This document shows positions 33,039 to 45,078 of a stretch of DNA of 64,000 bases, one piece after another. Every line of letters begins with the position of its first letter. Within the stretch, counting starts at the first letter, position 1. The notes beneath the pieces were generated by a model. It had not been told where the DNA came from and did no database searches. It saw nothing but the letters and a program-made list of their open reading frames with translations. A program made the translations under genes and the position numbers. Source of the DNA: Chaenocephalus aceratus (lineage: Eukaryota > Chordata > Actinopteri > Perciformes > Channichthyidae); NCBI GenBank assembly GCA_023974075.1, contig CM043807.1, positions 5,575,513 to 5,639,512 on the forward strand, read 5' to 3'.

Positions 33039-34068
33039 CAGGCCCGGTTCCAGAACAAAATGACTAAGGGTGCATCTGAGATTAGAGAGGGTGCAGTGGT
33101 AAAGTGCTATTTTTATAAGTGGGGAGTGTACCTAACACCCTCTATGGGGGTCCTCACCTCCTCTCGGGGGGTCCGGGGGCATGATTTTTTTTTTTAAATA
33201 TTGAAGTTAAAAGCATCAATCTGGTTACTTTGAGAACAACATGAAGAGATCTATGGATCTATGTGCTCGTTGCTTGATTATGCCTTCCCAGTCCCTTATC
33301 ACGTAGCCTATAAGAGCATGGCGCCAGTTGTGGTGAAGGCATCTGACTTACTTGAACCGAAATGTCTGCATGCATAGCAGAAGATGGCATCTTTTTTACA
33401 TGAATATTCCAGCCAATCTCTTTTTTTGAAACCGTGAGCTGCAAAATGAGCGCCTCACCCCACTGTACAGGCGAGTTGGGTACTTTTTTAAATATACCTG
33501 GGCAGGCTCTGTTTTGCAGAGGTCCTCTGGCACTTGCGGGCCGCCGAGGGGTGGCGGTGTTTCGGGCAACGAAGACGGCTGCGGCTGCTCTGCCTCTGTG
33601 GCGAGGCGGGCAAAGCCGGCGAGTCGGGCAGGAGGACGTTCGTGTCCACGACAGTAACGTAATGTCCCCATGATCTGAACTGTTATTACCTGCAGTAGAT
33701 GCAGTGTATGCTGGCGATAAGGGCTGGTTGTTTTAACCATTTTCCATCACTGACTGCTGTGTAAGCACCTTGCAGATGATGAATGTGCAGCGGCACAGGT
33801 CACGCGCACCTGACATAATAACGTTACTTACCGTATAAATTGATCAAATAAATGCAGCAGACAATGCTATTCAACCACAATTACAATTTATTTTATTTCA
33901 ACTATATTCTTCTTCTTATTATTACTACTACTATTGTTAGTAATAGTAGGCAAAATGTAATATTGTTCACTTTTAATTTTTTTACTTTTTTTACTTTTCA
34001 TTTTTCAAATGAGGGTGCATAACGACTCAACTAGGTGAATGCACCTAGCCCCCGTAGAACCGGGCCTG
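33039..34068. mobile_element. hAT element, TSD CTTATGTA
   Basis: It begins CAGGCCCGGTTCCAGAAC and ends GTAGAACCGGGCCTG. The perfect duplication lies at 33031-33038 and 34069-34076. Length 1030 bp. The interior has the segments AGTGGTAAAGTGCTATTTTT and GGGGGTCCGGGGGCATG, found again at 11.8, 39.1/40.5 and 62.3 kb. It is a full reference copy for the broken copy at 39.06-42.20 kb. No intact transposase. Confidence 0.85.
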
Positions 34069-34076
34069 CTTATGTA

Positions 34077-36102
34077 TGTTGCAGGCCAAAACTAAATCAC
34101 CCCACATTATAATCCAACACAATTCTTAATTAATTGTACCAGAATACAAGAGAATAATGTAATTTCAGATTACACACACAAGCATTTGTCAAAAGTTTGG
34201 TGACATTCAGGTGTCCTTGGCCAGAGGTGACCAGTCCAATGTATCATAGTCTATGGTTTGGTTTAATAAACTAAACAAATAAATAAATTTCCTGATTAGC
34301 TCGCAGAAGTGCCCTTATGATCAGCTTTCCTCACAGACACAATACCATGGATCCATGTGAAAAACCAAAAAGAAAACTGATGAAACATCCATGCAGCAGG
34401 CTAGCGCTGCCTGACTACAACTAAAGCAGAGAATCGCTGAACATATCAAATTGTCATGAAATGAAGCCTACACTATACAATGCCTAGCCTGACACTCCAA
34501 CGGGTTCCATCCTGCCTGAATGACCACAAAAACATTTCCCAAAGAAATGTGCTCTCTGTCCCTGAACATGAAACCAGCTGAACAGCACTGAGCGGACCAC
34601 AGCCAGGTCAGTGCGCTGCTGGGCCTGCTACTGAACACAGGGCAACGTAAAGCAGTGGTTTATAAGCACTGGGCGGTAAACCAAAGGCGGGTCGCACAGA
34701 GATAAAAATAGGTCCCCGAAAAGTTCAGATGAAAGGAGAACCTAATGCTACTGACAACTATATACAGACATCAATGCCATCCGTCTGAATGAAGGCTGAA
34801 CAACACAATGAAATCACAGAATGGTTTTTAGCTAACTCCTTGATGGAGCTTGAGGCAGAGGTCAATGGTCTCACTTTACTCAGATGGTTGTTCCTACATG
34901 TAAGTCTGTCTTAATGTTTTAACAAGGTGGAAAATGAGGGTGTCCGTTTCTTCCGTTTTTTTTTAGAAATAAAATAACTCTTATTGTTCTGGATAGATAA
35001 GGCAGGGAATCTTTTATGACGTTATGCTTTGAAAATCATGATAGCAAAAAACTGTTGCTGATTACTCTCATAAGCGTTTATGGCGTAAGATGCTTACTCT
35101 CCATGGACAAAGTCAATTACCAGGCTTATTTAGCTGCAAGTGTTACGAATGTACATTTTCATTAAAGCAACACAATTACAGGATAAACCATTTAAGAGAA
35201 AAGTGCTTATTGTGTGATATTCACACAAAGGAAAGAAAGCTCAGACTGAGACAAGATAAGTGATCAAAAAGGAAGAGACACAGCTACTCTTTCTTATGAT
35301 CAATCCGTTTTACACTGACAGTGCTCTACTATTCGTAGAAGCTATGTTTAGCTGCTCTTCTGCCTGGCACACTGTCAAAGAGTGACTTCATTACACATTC
35401 AATTCTCTAGTGATTTGTACTTCCAGTTAAAAACATGACGTACGCTTGCTCAATAGCCATGTCTAGCAGGATTAAACTCTTGTGGTGCACACATCAGCTC
35501 AAGCTATGGAAGTTCGCAATTCATTCTTTGAATAATTGCAAATCAATATATTCCAACAGGAAATGACTGCAAATGTCTGGTCAGATTAATATAAGGGTTC
35601 TAGGGTGTGAATCACATGGGAGATAAAGGAACTCCATTGTGAGCTTACTGTGGTACTGCGAGTACTGTGTGCTTTGTGCACGACTTGATTTTACTACAGA
35701 TCACAGATACATACCTTAAAGACTGACGCGTGGATCTGCTTTGCATCCCTATGTGAGTTTAGACAAAGAAGTACGGTGGTGTGCACAAGTGCAATTCAAG
35801 AATAACACCAACCGGGCAAATGTAATTTATTTTATTTATCAAAGTCTAGTTCAAAATGTCTTCTTTAAGTCTAGGAGTTAAAACGTGGCTGATCCATAAC
35901 ATAACCATAGGCTATGGTTCTGGGAGTGTTTTTGTACATATAAAGTTTGGGTTCTAGACAAATAGGCTATCCGCTACCCAGCCCATGAAATATGTATGAG
36001 ATGACTTCATGCTTTATTGCAAACTGAACAGAAGAACACTGAAATGGGATGGGCATGCACATAATACTGCTTCTCATTTTTCTATTTTCTAATATTGCAG
36101 AA

Positions 36103-36105
<3 letters not shown>
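34077..36105. other. adipor2 intron without recognised features
   Basis: No gene, exon or delimited transposon could be supported. Confidence 0.55.

Positions 36106-36158
<53 letters not shown>
36106..36158. repeat. (TA)n microsatellite
   Basis: About 26 perfect TA units. Confidence 0.97.
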
Positions 36159-36160
<2 letters not shown>

Positions 36161-37260
36161 AAAATAGTTAATATTGTCTAGTTAACAATACAAATAATTC
36201 TAGGAACTAAAAAAACACTTTGGTTTTACTGTATGCAATCCTCGTTAAAACCGGAATTACATAAACCATATGGACCGGTCTGGAAGTCAACAACAGGAAA
36301 ATCAACTTACTATTTTACATAAGAACATGATTAGTTTATGAAATAAATACTGGATATGTTCCAAAAAGGTTATTTTATTATGATCAGCTTTTTCTTTCTT
36401 TTTTTCACAATACATAAAAAAACAAAGCAATAAGCCAAATAATAAACATGTATTTAGAACGCTGAGCCAGCAGGAACAGGACTGACAATTTCCAGCACCT
36501 ACTTGCATCTTGTTCTTAATAAAATAATACGGGCTTTCTGGACCATTCACATATACAATGAAATACGTTGAAGTGCGCAGTTAAAGAGCAAAATGCGCAC
36601 CTCACCAACGCAAACTCCGACACAGAGAGAGAGTAGACAGGAGTCAACACAGGCGAGCAACGAGACAAAGAAACCCAAACTCCAGCCAGACTAACAGTTC
36701 ATGTTTACAGCGACAGTTCGTACTTTAATCACCCATACGGGGGCGATTTTCTATATTTTTACCCAGAAAAACAGTTTAACCTTACATTTGACTTAAGCTG
36801 CGTCGTCAAAGATGAAAAAAAAAAAAAAAAAAGGATGCAGCCTGCAGCCCATCGGCAGGCTATGGTGATGGTTTGTTTACACCGAGCTAGGGAGCAGGCT
36901 ATTCCGCTAACAAGAGCTGCCACATCCCAAAGAAGCCAGATAACTATTTACCAGAGCCTGTGTTGATTTTGACAGTTTACCACATCGACCTATCGCCTTT
37001 AAATATACCAATTAAAGCCTCCACGTGGGGGATAACGCCTCGTAAAGAGAGCGCGAAGTGCTTTCTTGCTGGCTAGCAGATTATGCTCCTCTCTGTTGTT
37101 TTGACAGCCAGAATTAGCTGGATAGCAAAGCTGCTAGCTGGCAGGTTGCATTCAGAGAGGCGCTAACGTAACGCAGGGAAAGTATTGGGTGAATTCAACA
37201 GTCGAAAAACAAGCTAGAACAACAATAAAAACAACCGACAGTGTCCGTCGTATTATTCAC

Positions 37261-37380
37261 CTGGTGCAGATGTCTGGAGATGAGTCCGTCCTCTGGGTAA
37301 TGTGACACAGATATTGTAGACTTGGAGTCGCAGCTCTGCTCCTCTGTTCACTGAACGCTTATCTGACTGTCGCTAGACTA
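37261..37380 (-). other. adipor2: possible non-coding first exon of adipor2
   Basis: On the minus strand the sequence ends CATCTGCACCAG/GTGAATAATAC, a plausible splice donor. The stretch upstream lacks any ATG. It lies in comparatively unique, CpG-containing DNA upstream of the coding exons, where a 5' untranslated exon would be expected. The 5' end is a guess, no promoter motif was identified, and the assignment is inference. Confidence 0.3.
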
Positions 37381-37975
37381 AACTGGACTCAGCGACGCCG
37401 GAGGGAGGCAATCACTGTGTGACGACACTCGCATGAGGGACAGAGAGCCAATCACATCTCTCAAAAAAACTAAACACCAACCAATGAGGACCAGAAACAG
37501 GAAGAGGCTGGAAATGTGGTACGATGTTGTAGTTTTTACCGAATTTGATATACAATTGTGTAAACAAGTTAATATAGCAACATGTGTTGGATGGAACAAA
37601 TAGATATGAGGGGTTATGAAATATGATGCGGACTGTGTCACAATCCATTTAATATGATGTGTTATGTGTGTAGCAGCAGTCATTCTGAAAGAAACCTGTC
37701 TGGGAGCCAACTGCCATGTGGACGACATTGAGCAGACTACCAGACTAGAATTAATATGACCACCACGTGATGTCTTCAAATTGCTTTGCTTTGGCTAAAA
37801 CATATAGTCCAAAACATAGAGATCTGTCCATTTATAATGTAAAGAAGCATAGAGATCTTCTTTATTTAAAAAGCTGAAATGAGCAAAGATTTTGTATTTT
37901 TGCTTGACACACAAGTTCAACGATTAATTATACAATTGTTGATCATTGATTTAATTGTTCCAGCATTAATATAGG

Positions 37976-38545
37976 GGAGAGTGGGGTAAATTGAGCCATT
38001 TTTTTGTTATGCTGTCCTCTAAGCAAGGAGAAATGACACATAGTACAAATGAAAACACACACCTATAATTCAGGATGTCTCCTATCAATGGCAATGATAA
38101 TAATTAATATTTGATCAAGGGCAGTGAAAATATTACTTCTAAAGAAAAAGTGGTCTTGTGGCTCAACTTGCCCCAGGTTAGGGTCAAGTTGATCCAGGTC
38201 AGGGGGTAAATTGAACCACTGTTCAAACATGGGCATACCTACAACAAATCTTAAAGGTAACTACAAACAATAAATAACAAACCAAATACAAGCTTAGTTT
38301 TTCAAATATTTTTTATATAAATTTCGATTGAATTGATTGATTTTTTTTAACATGTTAAAAGGAAAAGTAATCATACAAATGGTGATACAATTCCATACAC
38401 CTTACCAATCAAACACAGGGTAAATTCAACTTGAAATGTAGCCTACAATGAGCTCTTATTATCAACTTGGCCTACTTTCATTCATTTCTCCATTGAAAAA
38501 CTGGCTCAACTTACCCCAAGGCCCATGGTACACTTTACCCCATAG
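37976..38545. mobile_element. dispersed repeat with GTGGGGTAAATTGAGCC-type ends
   Basis: The left side reads GGGGAGAGTGGGGTAAATTG; the right side has GGCTCAACTTACCCCAAG and then CACTTTACCCCAT. Internal repeats of TCAACTTGCCCC and GGGTCAAGTTG point both ways. It appears to be a non-autonomous DNA transposon with internally repeated termini. The target duplication is unclear. Confidence 0.5.
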
Positions 38546-39113
38546 CCACCATTTTAGAAAAAATAGCATTAAAATGCAGTCATCTTTAGCTTAATGATTC
38601 ACATGGTTTAATACGCTGCCAACACATCAACATATACAATATATGTGTTTAAACTTGGATACTTCTTTTTGAAATGACAGCCGATATAGCTGACATCTAG
38701 AACATTTACTTTGACAAGCAAAAAACGTTTTTTTGTAAAAATGTTTACTCACCGGGGGCCTCATTTATAAAGGGATATACGCTCAAAAAATGGCGTACGC
38801 CAGTTTCTACGCAATGTTTGCGATTTATAAAATACTAACTTGACGGGAAAACGTGCGGTCCTCCACGCAAACTCTAACCCATGCGTACGCACTAAGCACA
38901 AAAACGGGAGAGACGAGAAACTGCGACACCGTTGGCAGAAGGAAGAATGGAGAGAAATATGTGGAAATAATACCATAAATAAAATGTTACCTCTCATTTA
39001 TCATATATGAAGAATTCATTTTCAAACATTGATTAAAGCCAATCTTAAAATGATTAAACAGTGGTAAAGTGCTATTTTTTATAAGTGGGGAGTGGGCTTA
39101 ACACCCTCTAGGG

Positions 39114-40486
39114 CAGGGGTGCCCAACCTTTTTTGAACCGAGAGCTACTTTAAAGTTGCCAGTCTGCCGAGATCTACCAGTCCAAATAGAGAGGCGTAGC
39201 CATTACTGACAGCCTACTACCAGGTAAATACACACTTCTACTTGTATAAAACTGACCTTTGTACGATTAATACTTCATAAAATACTGCAGATCCTTTATC
39301 TTACCTCTTTCTAATCTACACACATACAAGTATTTAACTGAAGTTGCACAACAGTGCTGTTGATACAGAGTTGGAGTTTATTCACATGTCACTACAGTGG
39401 GTAATGTTTTCAAGAAGCATTGAACAGTGCTGCCACATATGACACAGGGAAAAAAGAAAAGACTCTGAACCCTTTCTTTGCCATTATATAAAAATAGTGT
39501 TGCTACAAAAGTATAAATTAGGCTTACTAATAAGACAACTCAGATCTGAAGCTACACAGGAATCTGCTGCCAAAGTGCAATAAAAAAGACAAAATTAATA
39601 GAATCAAACCCTTTTTTTGTTGCATTTTAGTAGATTATAAAAAGAAATGCCTTTAAAATAGGATGCAAGCAACACTAGTTTCTTAACCTGAATTGATAAT
39701 AGACTATAATCAATTTAAGTTTGCATTCTTATACCATTTTGTACAATAATTATAATGAATAAGTTCAAACAAACTCAAACTTACAGCTGATTAATAACGG
39801 TATCTAACTTGAGTTTTTATCATATCAAAAACCTGTTGAAATGCTACTGTTATTTTTATTACGCATCGGCAGCCTCGAGGAATACTTCATGTGTTACGCA
39901 AGAACGTGACTGACACGATAAGATGCTATGGTAGCAGCCTTGCTCTTGTTGTTGGGCCTGGTGAAAATGGACTGCTGTGCATTTAGCTGTCCTCTCAGGC
40001 CCCTCCCCTTTTGGGAGCGCAGAATTAGGAGGGAATTCCGTCTCGTAGCGTTTGTGCACTGTTTTGAAATGCCGCTCCTAAATTACCCTTCTTCGATAAA
40101 GCCTCGCTCGCATTGCAGATGAGACAGATGGACTTTGAATTGGAATGGATACAAACATAATCATCTTCCCATTCGGAGTGAAAATATATATGTGTTGCTT
40201 CTTGTGTGTGTGCGGACTGTCACTCCTGGTGTTGACAATGGTTGACACGGACAACGTTAGCGAACTAGTGCACTGCCCACTGCCCACCAGCCACGCCCCG
40301 ACACATGGGGTCACGCCGGCCAATCACAAAGCTTTGATGCGTTCAAGTGCATTATTCTGGCACAGGAAGATTATGTTATAAGACATTAACGATAAAACAG
40401 AATATTGTTGTTCTATTTTTAGACACATCTCGCGATCGACTGGGAATCTCCCCGGTCGATCGCGATCGACTGGTTGGGCACCCCTG
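39114..40486. mobile_element. hAT element, TSD CTCTAGGG, third layer of nest
   Basis: It begins CAGGGGTGCCCAACC and ends GGTTGGGCACCCCTG. The perfect 8-bp duplication lies at 39106-39113 and 40487-40494. The 1373-bp element ends with CGATCGCGATCGACTGG, a subterminal palindrome. No transposase frame was recognised. Confidence 0.88.
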
Positions 40487-40801
40487 CTCTAGGGGGTCCG
40501 CCATAGGGGGGTCCGGGGGCATGCTCTCCCGGGAAGATTTTTTTTTTTTAAATATTGAAGTTAAAAGCATCAATCTGGTGCACTTTGAGAGCAACATGAA
40601 GAGATCTATGGATTGGATACATCTCAACACCCATATGAAACAGAACTATAAACAGATTTACTTTTCTTTATGGATATTTTACAAATCACTCCCCTTTTAA
40701 GACCGAAATGTCTACATGCATAGAAGAAGATGGCATCTTTTTTACAGGGATATTCCAGCCAATCTCTGTTTTGAAACCATGAGCTGCAAAATGAGCGCCT
40801 A

Positions 40802-41425
40802 AAGGCCCTGACACACCAAGCAGTCACCAGAGGACTAGCCGACGCTGAAGTCGGCTGTTGCCTGGCCGTGTTCTCCTGCGTTTTGGCCATGTGTCGCACG
40901 GGAACACACCGCACCGACTTCAGTGCGTGAGTGGCAATAACTCTCCTTACCAGCAGGCGGCGGTAGTGTGTATTCGTCATTCAAAAGAGGCAAACAACCG
41001 GAAGACAGAGAAGAAGAAGAGTATCTTTTCTCCGTAATATCATACAGAGCTGGCCTCTCCTGAATCAAGGTGATGAGCAGGTCTTCGTTTGCATCATTCC
41101 AGATCGCCATGATGAGATGAAAATGAATAGCAGTCTGTGTGTGCCTTCTTAAATCGTTTGTTTACGTCCCTCACTTCCGCGTCGCTTCTCATGCACTGAT
41201 TTGCTAGCTGAACAGCCAATCAGAGTGATTATTTGGTCCGACTGCCAGACCCGATGCATGGCCGATTCAACATGTTGAATCGGCCATGCATCGGGTCTGG
41301 CAGTCCAAATAAGGCGTGTCACGGTCGACGGTGCGGGACACACCAACCTGACTACGGTGCCGCGAATGCCCGACAGCCTCTGACGGCCTCTGACTCCCAA
41401 AATCGGGTTGGTGTGTCAGGGCCTT
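40802..41425. mobile_element. Harbinger-like MITE with MADF start and central palindrome
   Basis: The ends AAGGCCCTGACACACCAA and TTGGTGTGTCAGGGCCTT are perfect inverted repeats flanked by TA; with flanks, TAA...TTA. On the minus strand from 41110 the frame reads MAIWNDANEDLL then LIQERPALYDITEKRYS, the start of a MADF/Myb-SANT-like domain as found in the accessory protein of PIF/Harbinger elements, then diverges. No transposase. A 66-bp perfect palindrome lies at 41240-41305. Confidence 0.75.
41240..41305. repeat. 66-bp perfect palindrome
   Basis: Two 33-bp arms with no spacer, centred on CAACATGTTG between 41272 and 41273. Outer arms include GACTGCCAGACCCGATGC and its inverse. Beyond a short mismatch, ATTTGG/CCAAAT continue the inverted symmetry. 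Confidence 0.95.
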
Positions 41426-41924
41426 TACCCCACTGTACAGGCGAGTTGGGTACTTTTTTAAATATACCTGGGCAGGCTCTGTTTTGCGAGGTCCTCTGGC
41501 ACTTGCGGGCCGCCGAGGGGTGGCGGTGTTTGGGGCAACGAAGACGGCTCCTCCGCCTCCGTGGGCGAGGCGGGCAAAGCCGGCGAGAAACGTAATGTCC
41601 CCATGATCTGAACTGTTATTACCTGCAATAGATGCAGTGTTACTGCTGGCGATAAGGGCTGGTTGTTTTAACCATTTTCTGATGTCCACCATTGACTGCC
41701 GTGTAAGCACCTTGCAGATGATGAATGCTCAGAGGAGACTCGGCACGTCACCTCTGCACGCCATAGGACCCTGACCAAGCGTCGCTCCTGGACGTTCAGG
41801 GAGTGACACTGTGTTGGCACAGGTCACGCACACCTGACATAATAACGTTACTTAGGCTAACCAAATAAATGCAGCAGACAATGTTATTTAACCACAATTA
41901 CAATTTTTACTATATTCTTCTTCT

Positions 41925-42040
41925 TCTTCTTCTCTTTTCTTCTCTTCTTCTTCTTCTTCTTCTTCTCTTCTTCTTCTTCTTCTTCTTCTTCTTCTTCTTC
42001 TTCTTCTTCTTCTTCTTCTCTTCTTTCTTCTTCTTCTTCT
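41925..42040. repeat. (TTC)n microsatellite
   Basis: About 115 bp of TTC with a few TC-only interruptions. The Arg/Lys/Glu and Phe/Leu open frames over it are spurious. Confidence 0.95.
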
Positions 42041-42514
42041 TACTATTATTAATATATATGTAATATCTTTCACTTTTTTTTTTTTCTTTTTTTTTCACTT
42101 TTAATAAAAAAAGAAATGTCACTTTCATTTTTTCAAATGAGGGTGCATAACGACTCAACTGAGGGTGCAATGCACCCTTATGCACCCCCGTAGAACCGGG
42201 CCTGATCTTGGAGAAATAAATAAATACGGATATGTTATTTAAAAACCCACCTTCGAATATGTTGTGCTAATGTTATGAAATGTTTTTTCTCATAATGATG
42301 CGGTTTTGCATTTCTATAGGTTGTACGAGCATGGTTTATATACTACCAGTTTAATTCATGTTTTTATGCCGTTGCTAAGGACTTGATAAGTCGCTCATAA
42401 AACACAGTAGGTATGGAAACTAAGAACACCATATGTGGTAAAATTGTACAGCTAATATAACAACAACACATTAGTTGTATTTCCTCTAACTGGTGGATAT
42501 AGGGTTGCTGCGGG

Positions 42515-42531
42515 GGGGGGGGGGGGGGGTT
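42515..42531. repeat. poly(G) run
   Basis: About 17-18 consecutive G within the outer element of the nest. The corresponding site in the other copy has a plain sequence, so this is a local expansion or an assembly weak point. Confidence 0.85.
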
Positions 42532-43185
42532 GAGATGCACAGGCTGCAGTGGAGACACTGCGCACAGCTGATCGACAGCTGGGAGACAAACCACCAAATA
42601 CGAAAACATAATTCAGATCCAGTCGTCATGACTCCACTCCGGAGCGATTCCCCGATCACTTCTTACAGTTTCTCATCAAGGGGGGTCTCCTGTCCCCGGT
42701 ACAAACACACTGCATGATGAAGGCTGTGTATTTTTTTGTCATTATCTTTTTTCGGACCACTTATTTATTCTGATTCTGTAGTTGTACTACTACTAACATA
42801 TTTACAATATAATATTATATATTCATAAGTAAGTCTAGCAGATAGGTCATAAATCCTCACCATGTGATACGCAGCTACAGTATACAGGAGGAATAAAACA
42901 TGTGCAGGTGGTGCTCTGCTCTGGGTCCACTCCACCACCATATGGGAGGTGCAGTGGGATAAAATGGCTTCATACTGAGAGTCACACACCACTATCAGAT
43001 CACCTGCTCTCTGCCCTTTCTGCTCCCTGGGCCTCGGCTGTACATATCCATGGGTGAACCATGCCAGAACACACACACACACTAGTTAACTCTGATTGCA
43101 TGATTGTGTAAATTGATTTATTGTGATGCAAGGCTGTGGCAGCTGGGTGAACTCAGCACAGTTCAGCAGTTTCATTGGTCTGGTT

Positions 43186-43837
43186 CAGGGGCGGACTGGG
43201 GGGAAAAAGTGGCCCGGGGATTAATTGAGAGACAGGCCCACTTAATGCGCGGCATGTATCGGCCGGCCGGCGACGAAAGTATGCTACTTAACAAAAAACC
43301 CTATGCATTTTATGTTATTTTGGACAATTATTCATATAGTAATCACATTACCTGAGCCCTTGAGTTGCCTAGAGCAAAATAGTTACGGCATATATTTAGT
43401 GATTTTAATGTTAACAGATCATTGATGCAATAACATTTTACAAAATGTATTCACTTCAGGTTTACGAAAATAACTGTAATCAGATTACTCGTTTTTCAAA
43501 TGTAACGCGAGCTGTATACAGTTACTTGATTTTTGTATTCTGATTACGTAACACCGTTACATGTATTCCGTTACAACCCAACCCTGGCCACACCCCTGGG
43601 CTGGGCTGGGCCGGAACACTTACAAATGTGGGCCGGTAGGATTTAGGTAAGCAAAAAAAAAAAGGGAGTGGCCGGAACACTTACAAATGTGGGCCAGTAG
43701 GATTTAGGGGGAAAAAAAATTTTTTTATTTTTATATAAACATTTTTATTTTTATTTTTTTTGTTGGCCCTCCGGCCCACACACAGCACCGGCCCACCGGG
43801 GAAACTCCCGGTATTCCCAATGGCCAGTCCGCCCCTG
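43186..43837. mobile_element. hAT element, TSD GTCTGGTT
   Basis: It begins CAGGGGCGGACTGG and ends CCAGTCCGCCCCTG. The perfect 8-bp duplication lies at 43178-43185 and 43838-43845. It contains another repeat at 43441-43586 and a local duplication of ACACTTACAAATGTGGGCC. Confidence 0.87.
43441..43586. repeat. repeat ending in CAACCCAACCCTG, copy 1
   Basis: Nearly identical to 63794-63942: shares AAAATGTATTCACTTCAGG, CAGATTACTCGTTTTTCAAA and ATTCCGTTACAACCCAACCC. It is probably one end of a DNA transposon. Confidence 0.8.
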
Positions 43838-44250
43838 GTCTGGTTCATCAGGTTTAAACACTAAACACGCTCAATAACTTGTTCAACACATAGAGTATTT
43901 TTATTTAGTTTCTTCTTTTGGAAGAGGTGGCCTCTAAAAAATATGAAAACCCAGCTACCATTGGTGTGCTGAAGCAGATAGTGGTATCTCTGCTGAGACA
44001 GTGTGTGACGTTATGTCAGTACTTTGACCCGATTATTGTTATGTGTGTTCCTGGGGAAATAGGTTTATCTTATCGTAGCTTATCTCATTGAAAACTCGTA
44101 AATGATGAGTGCACATTTGTATTTCATTTGATCTACAAGGACAGTGTAAGGGTTTAACTGTTCTCTGAGATATCAAAAACAAGATAACAAATTAGTTTAA
44201 ATAAAGTTATATAATAACAAGATACAAGAACTGCATGTGGCTGCCCTACT

Positions 44251-44422
44251 ATTTCAATCAGGAGAGACATGATGTATGAAATACATGTTTATTACCGGGA
44301 CACATGATATGAGAGAATGGTGATTGACAGATTACAACAAATGAATGAACTGATGTTTGGCGATTAGGCCCCGGTTTGCAGAATGATCATTCGGGAGGGG
44401 ACAACCGCTCCGATGAACCCCC
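44251..44422. repeat. 172-bp direct repeat, copy 1
   Basis: Begins ATTTCAATCAGGAGAGACAT and ends CCGCTCCGATGAACCCC. Copy 2 at 44720-44891 differs by about one base. The 297-bp spacer is unrelated to either copy. It is either a tandem duplication or short LTR-like termini. Confidence 0.92.
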
Positions 44423-44719
44423 CGGGGTCTAGACACTGGTGGTGGTGATAAGTAGTTCGGTCCGGTTCTGAAGGGAGAAGGTTTTAGCTTGGCCCTGTAT
44501 TAGGAGACAGAGGCGAAGGGGAGGAGGAGGGTTGTGCGTTGACACCTGAAATGACAACTGACAGAGAGGGAAGAGCAGATTTAAAGGGGTTAGCGGGTGC
44601 GATGATTGGCTAGCTGGGGAGTAACGCCCCTGATCACTTATTGGGAGAGGAGAGGGTATTGAAATGACGTGTAACACCAGGGGGTATTGGTCTTCCTAAT
44701 TGAACTTGCGTTCAGCTTC

Positions 44720-44891
44720 ATTTCAATCAGGAGAGACATGATGTATGAAATACATGTTTATTACCGGGACACATGATATGAGAGAATGGTGATTGACAGA
44801 TTACAACAAATGAATGAACTGATGTTTGGCGATTAGGCCCCGGTTTGCAGGATGATCATTCGGGAGGGGACAACCGCTCCGATGAACCCCC
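44720..44891. repeat. 172-bp direct repeat, copy 2
   Basis: Near-identical to 44251-44422. It is followed after about 200 bp by the 45-bp minisatellite. Confidence 0.92.
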
Positions 44892-45078
44892 AAAAGAAGT
44901 GAAGTATGAAGTACTGAGATGTGAAGCATTTCTTACCTTACTGGTTGATTGCGGAGATCTGTGGATGAAATGAGAGATAGCACAGGGACATGATGAGAAT
45001 GCCGGAATCACTGCCGGGTTTACGTGAACGCCGACCATGGGTTAACGCCTGGCGTAGCGGGGTTAAACGAACGCTTAC

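Larger units (their letters stand above)
39058..42204. mobile_element. CAGGCCCGGTTC hAT copy, second layer of nest
   Basis: Its right end GTAGAACCGGGCCTG at 42204 and its body match the copy at 33039-34068. The left terminus is lost, starting at AGTGGTAAAGTGC. It is interrupted by the elements at 39114-40486 and 40802-41425. A (TTC)n tract lies at 41925-42040. Confidence 0.78.
38757..42770. mobile_element. second GGCCTCATTTATAA element, split and truncated (outer layer of nest)
   Basis: 38757-39045 is the reverse complement of about 2225-2509, and 42206-42770 is the reverse complement of about 1833-2160, with small gaps. The two halves are separated by a 3.1-kb insertion. The far terminus (copy 1 positions 1391-1832) is missing. 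Confidence 0.8.

Noticed and set aside
41869..42185. Phe/Leu-rich and Arg/Lys/Glu-rich open frames
   Set aside because: They arise from the TTC/GAA trinucleotide repeat.
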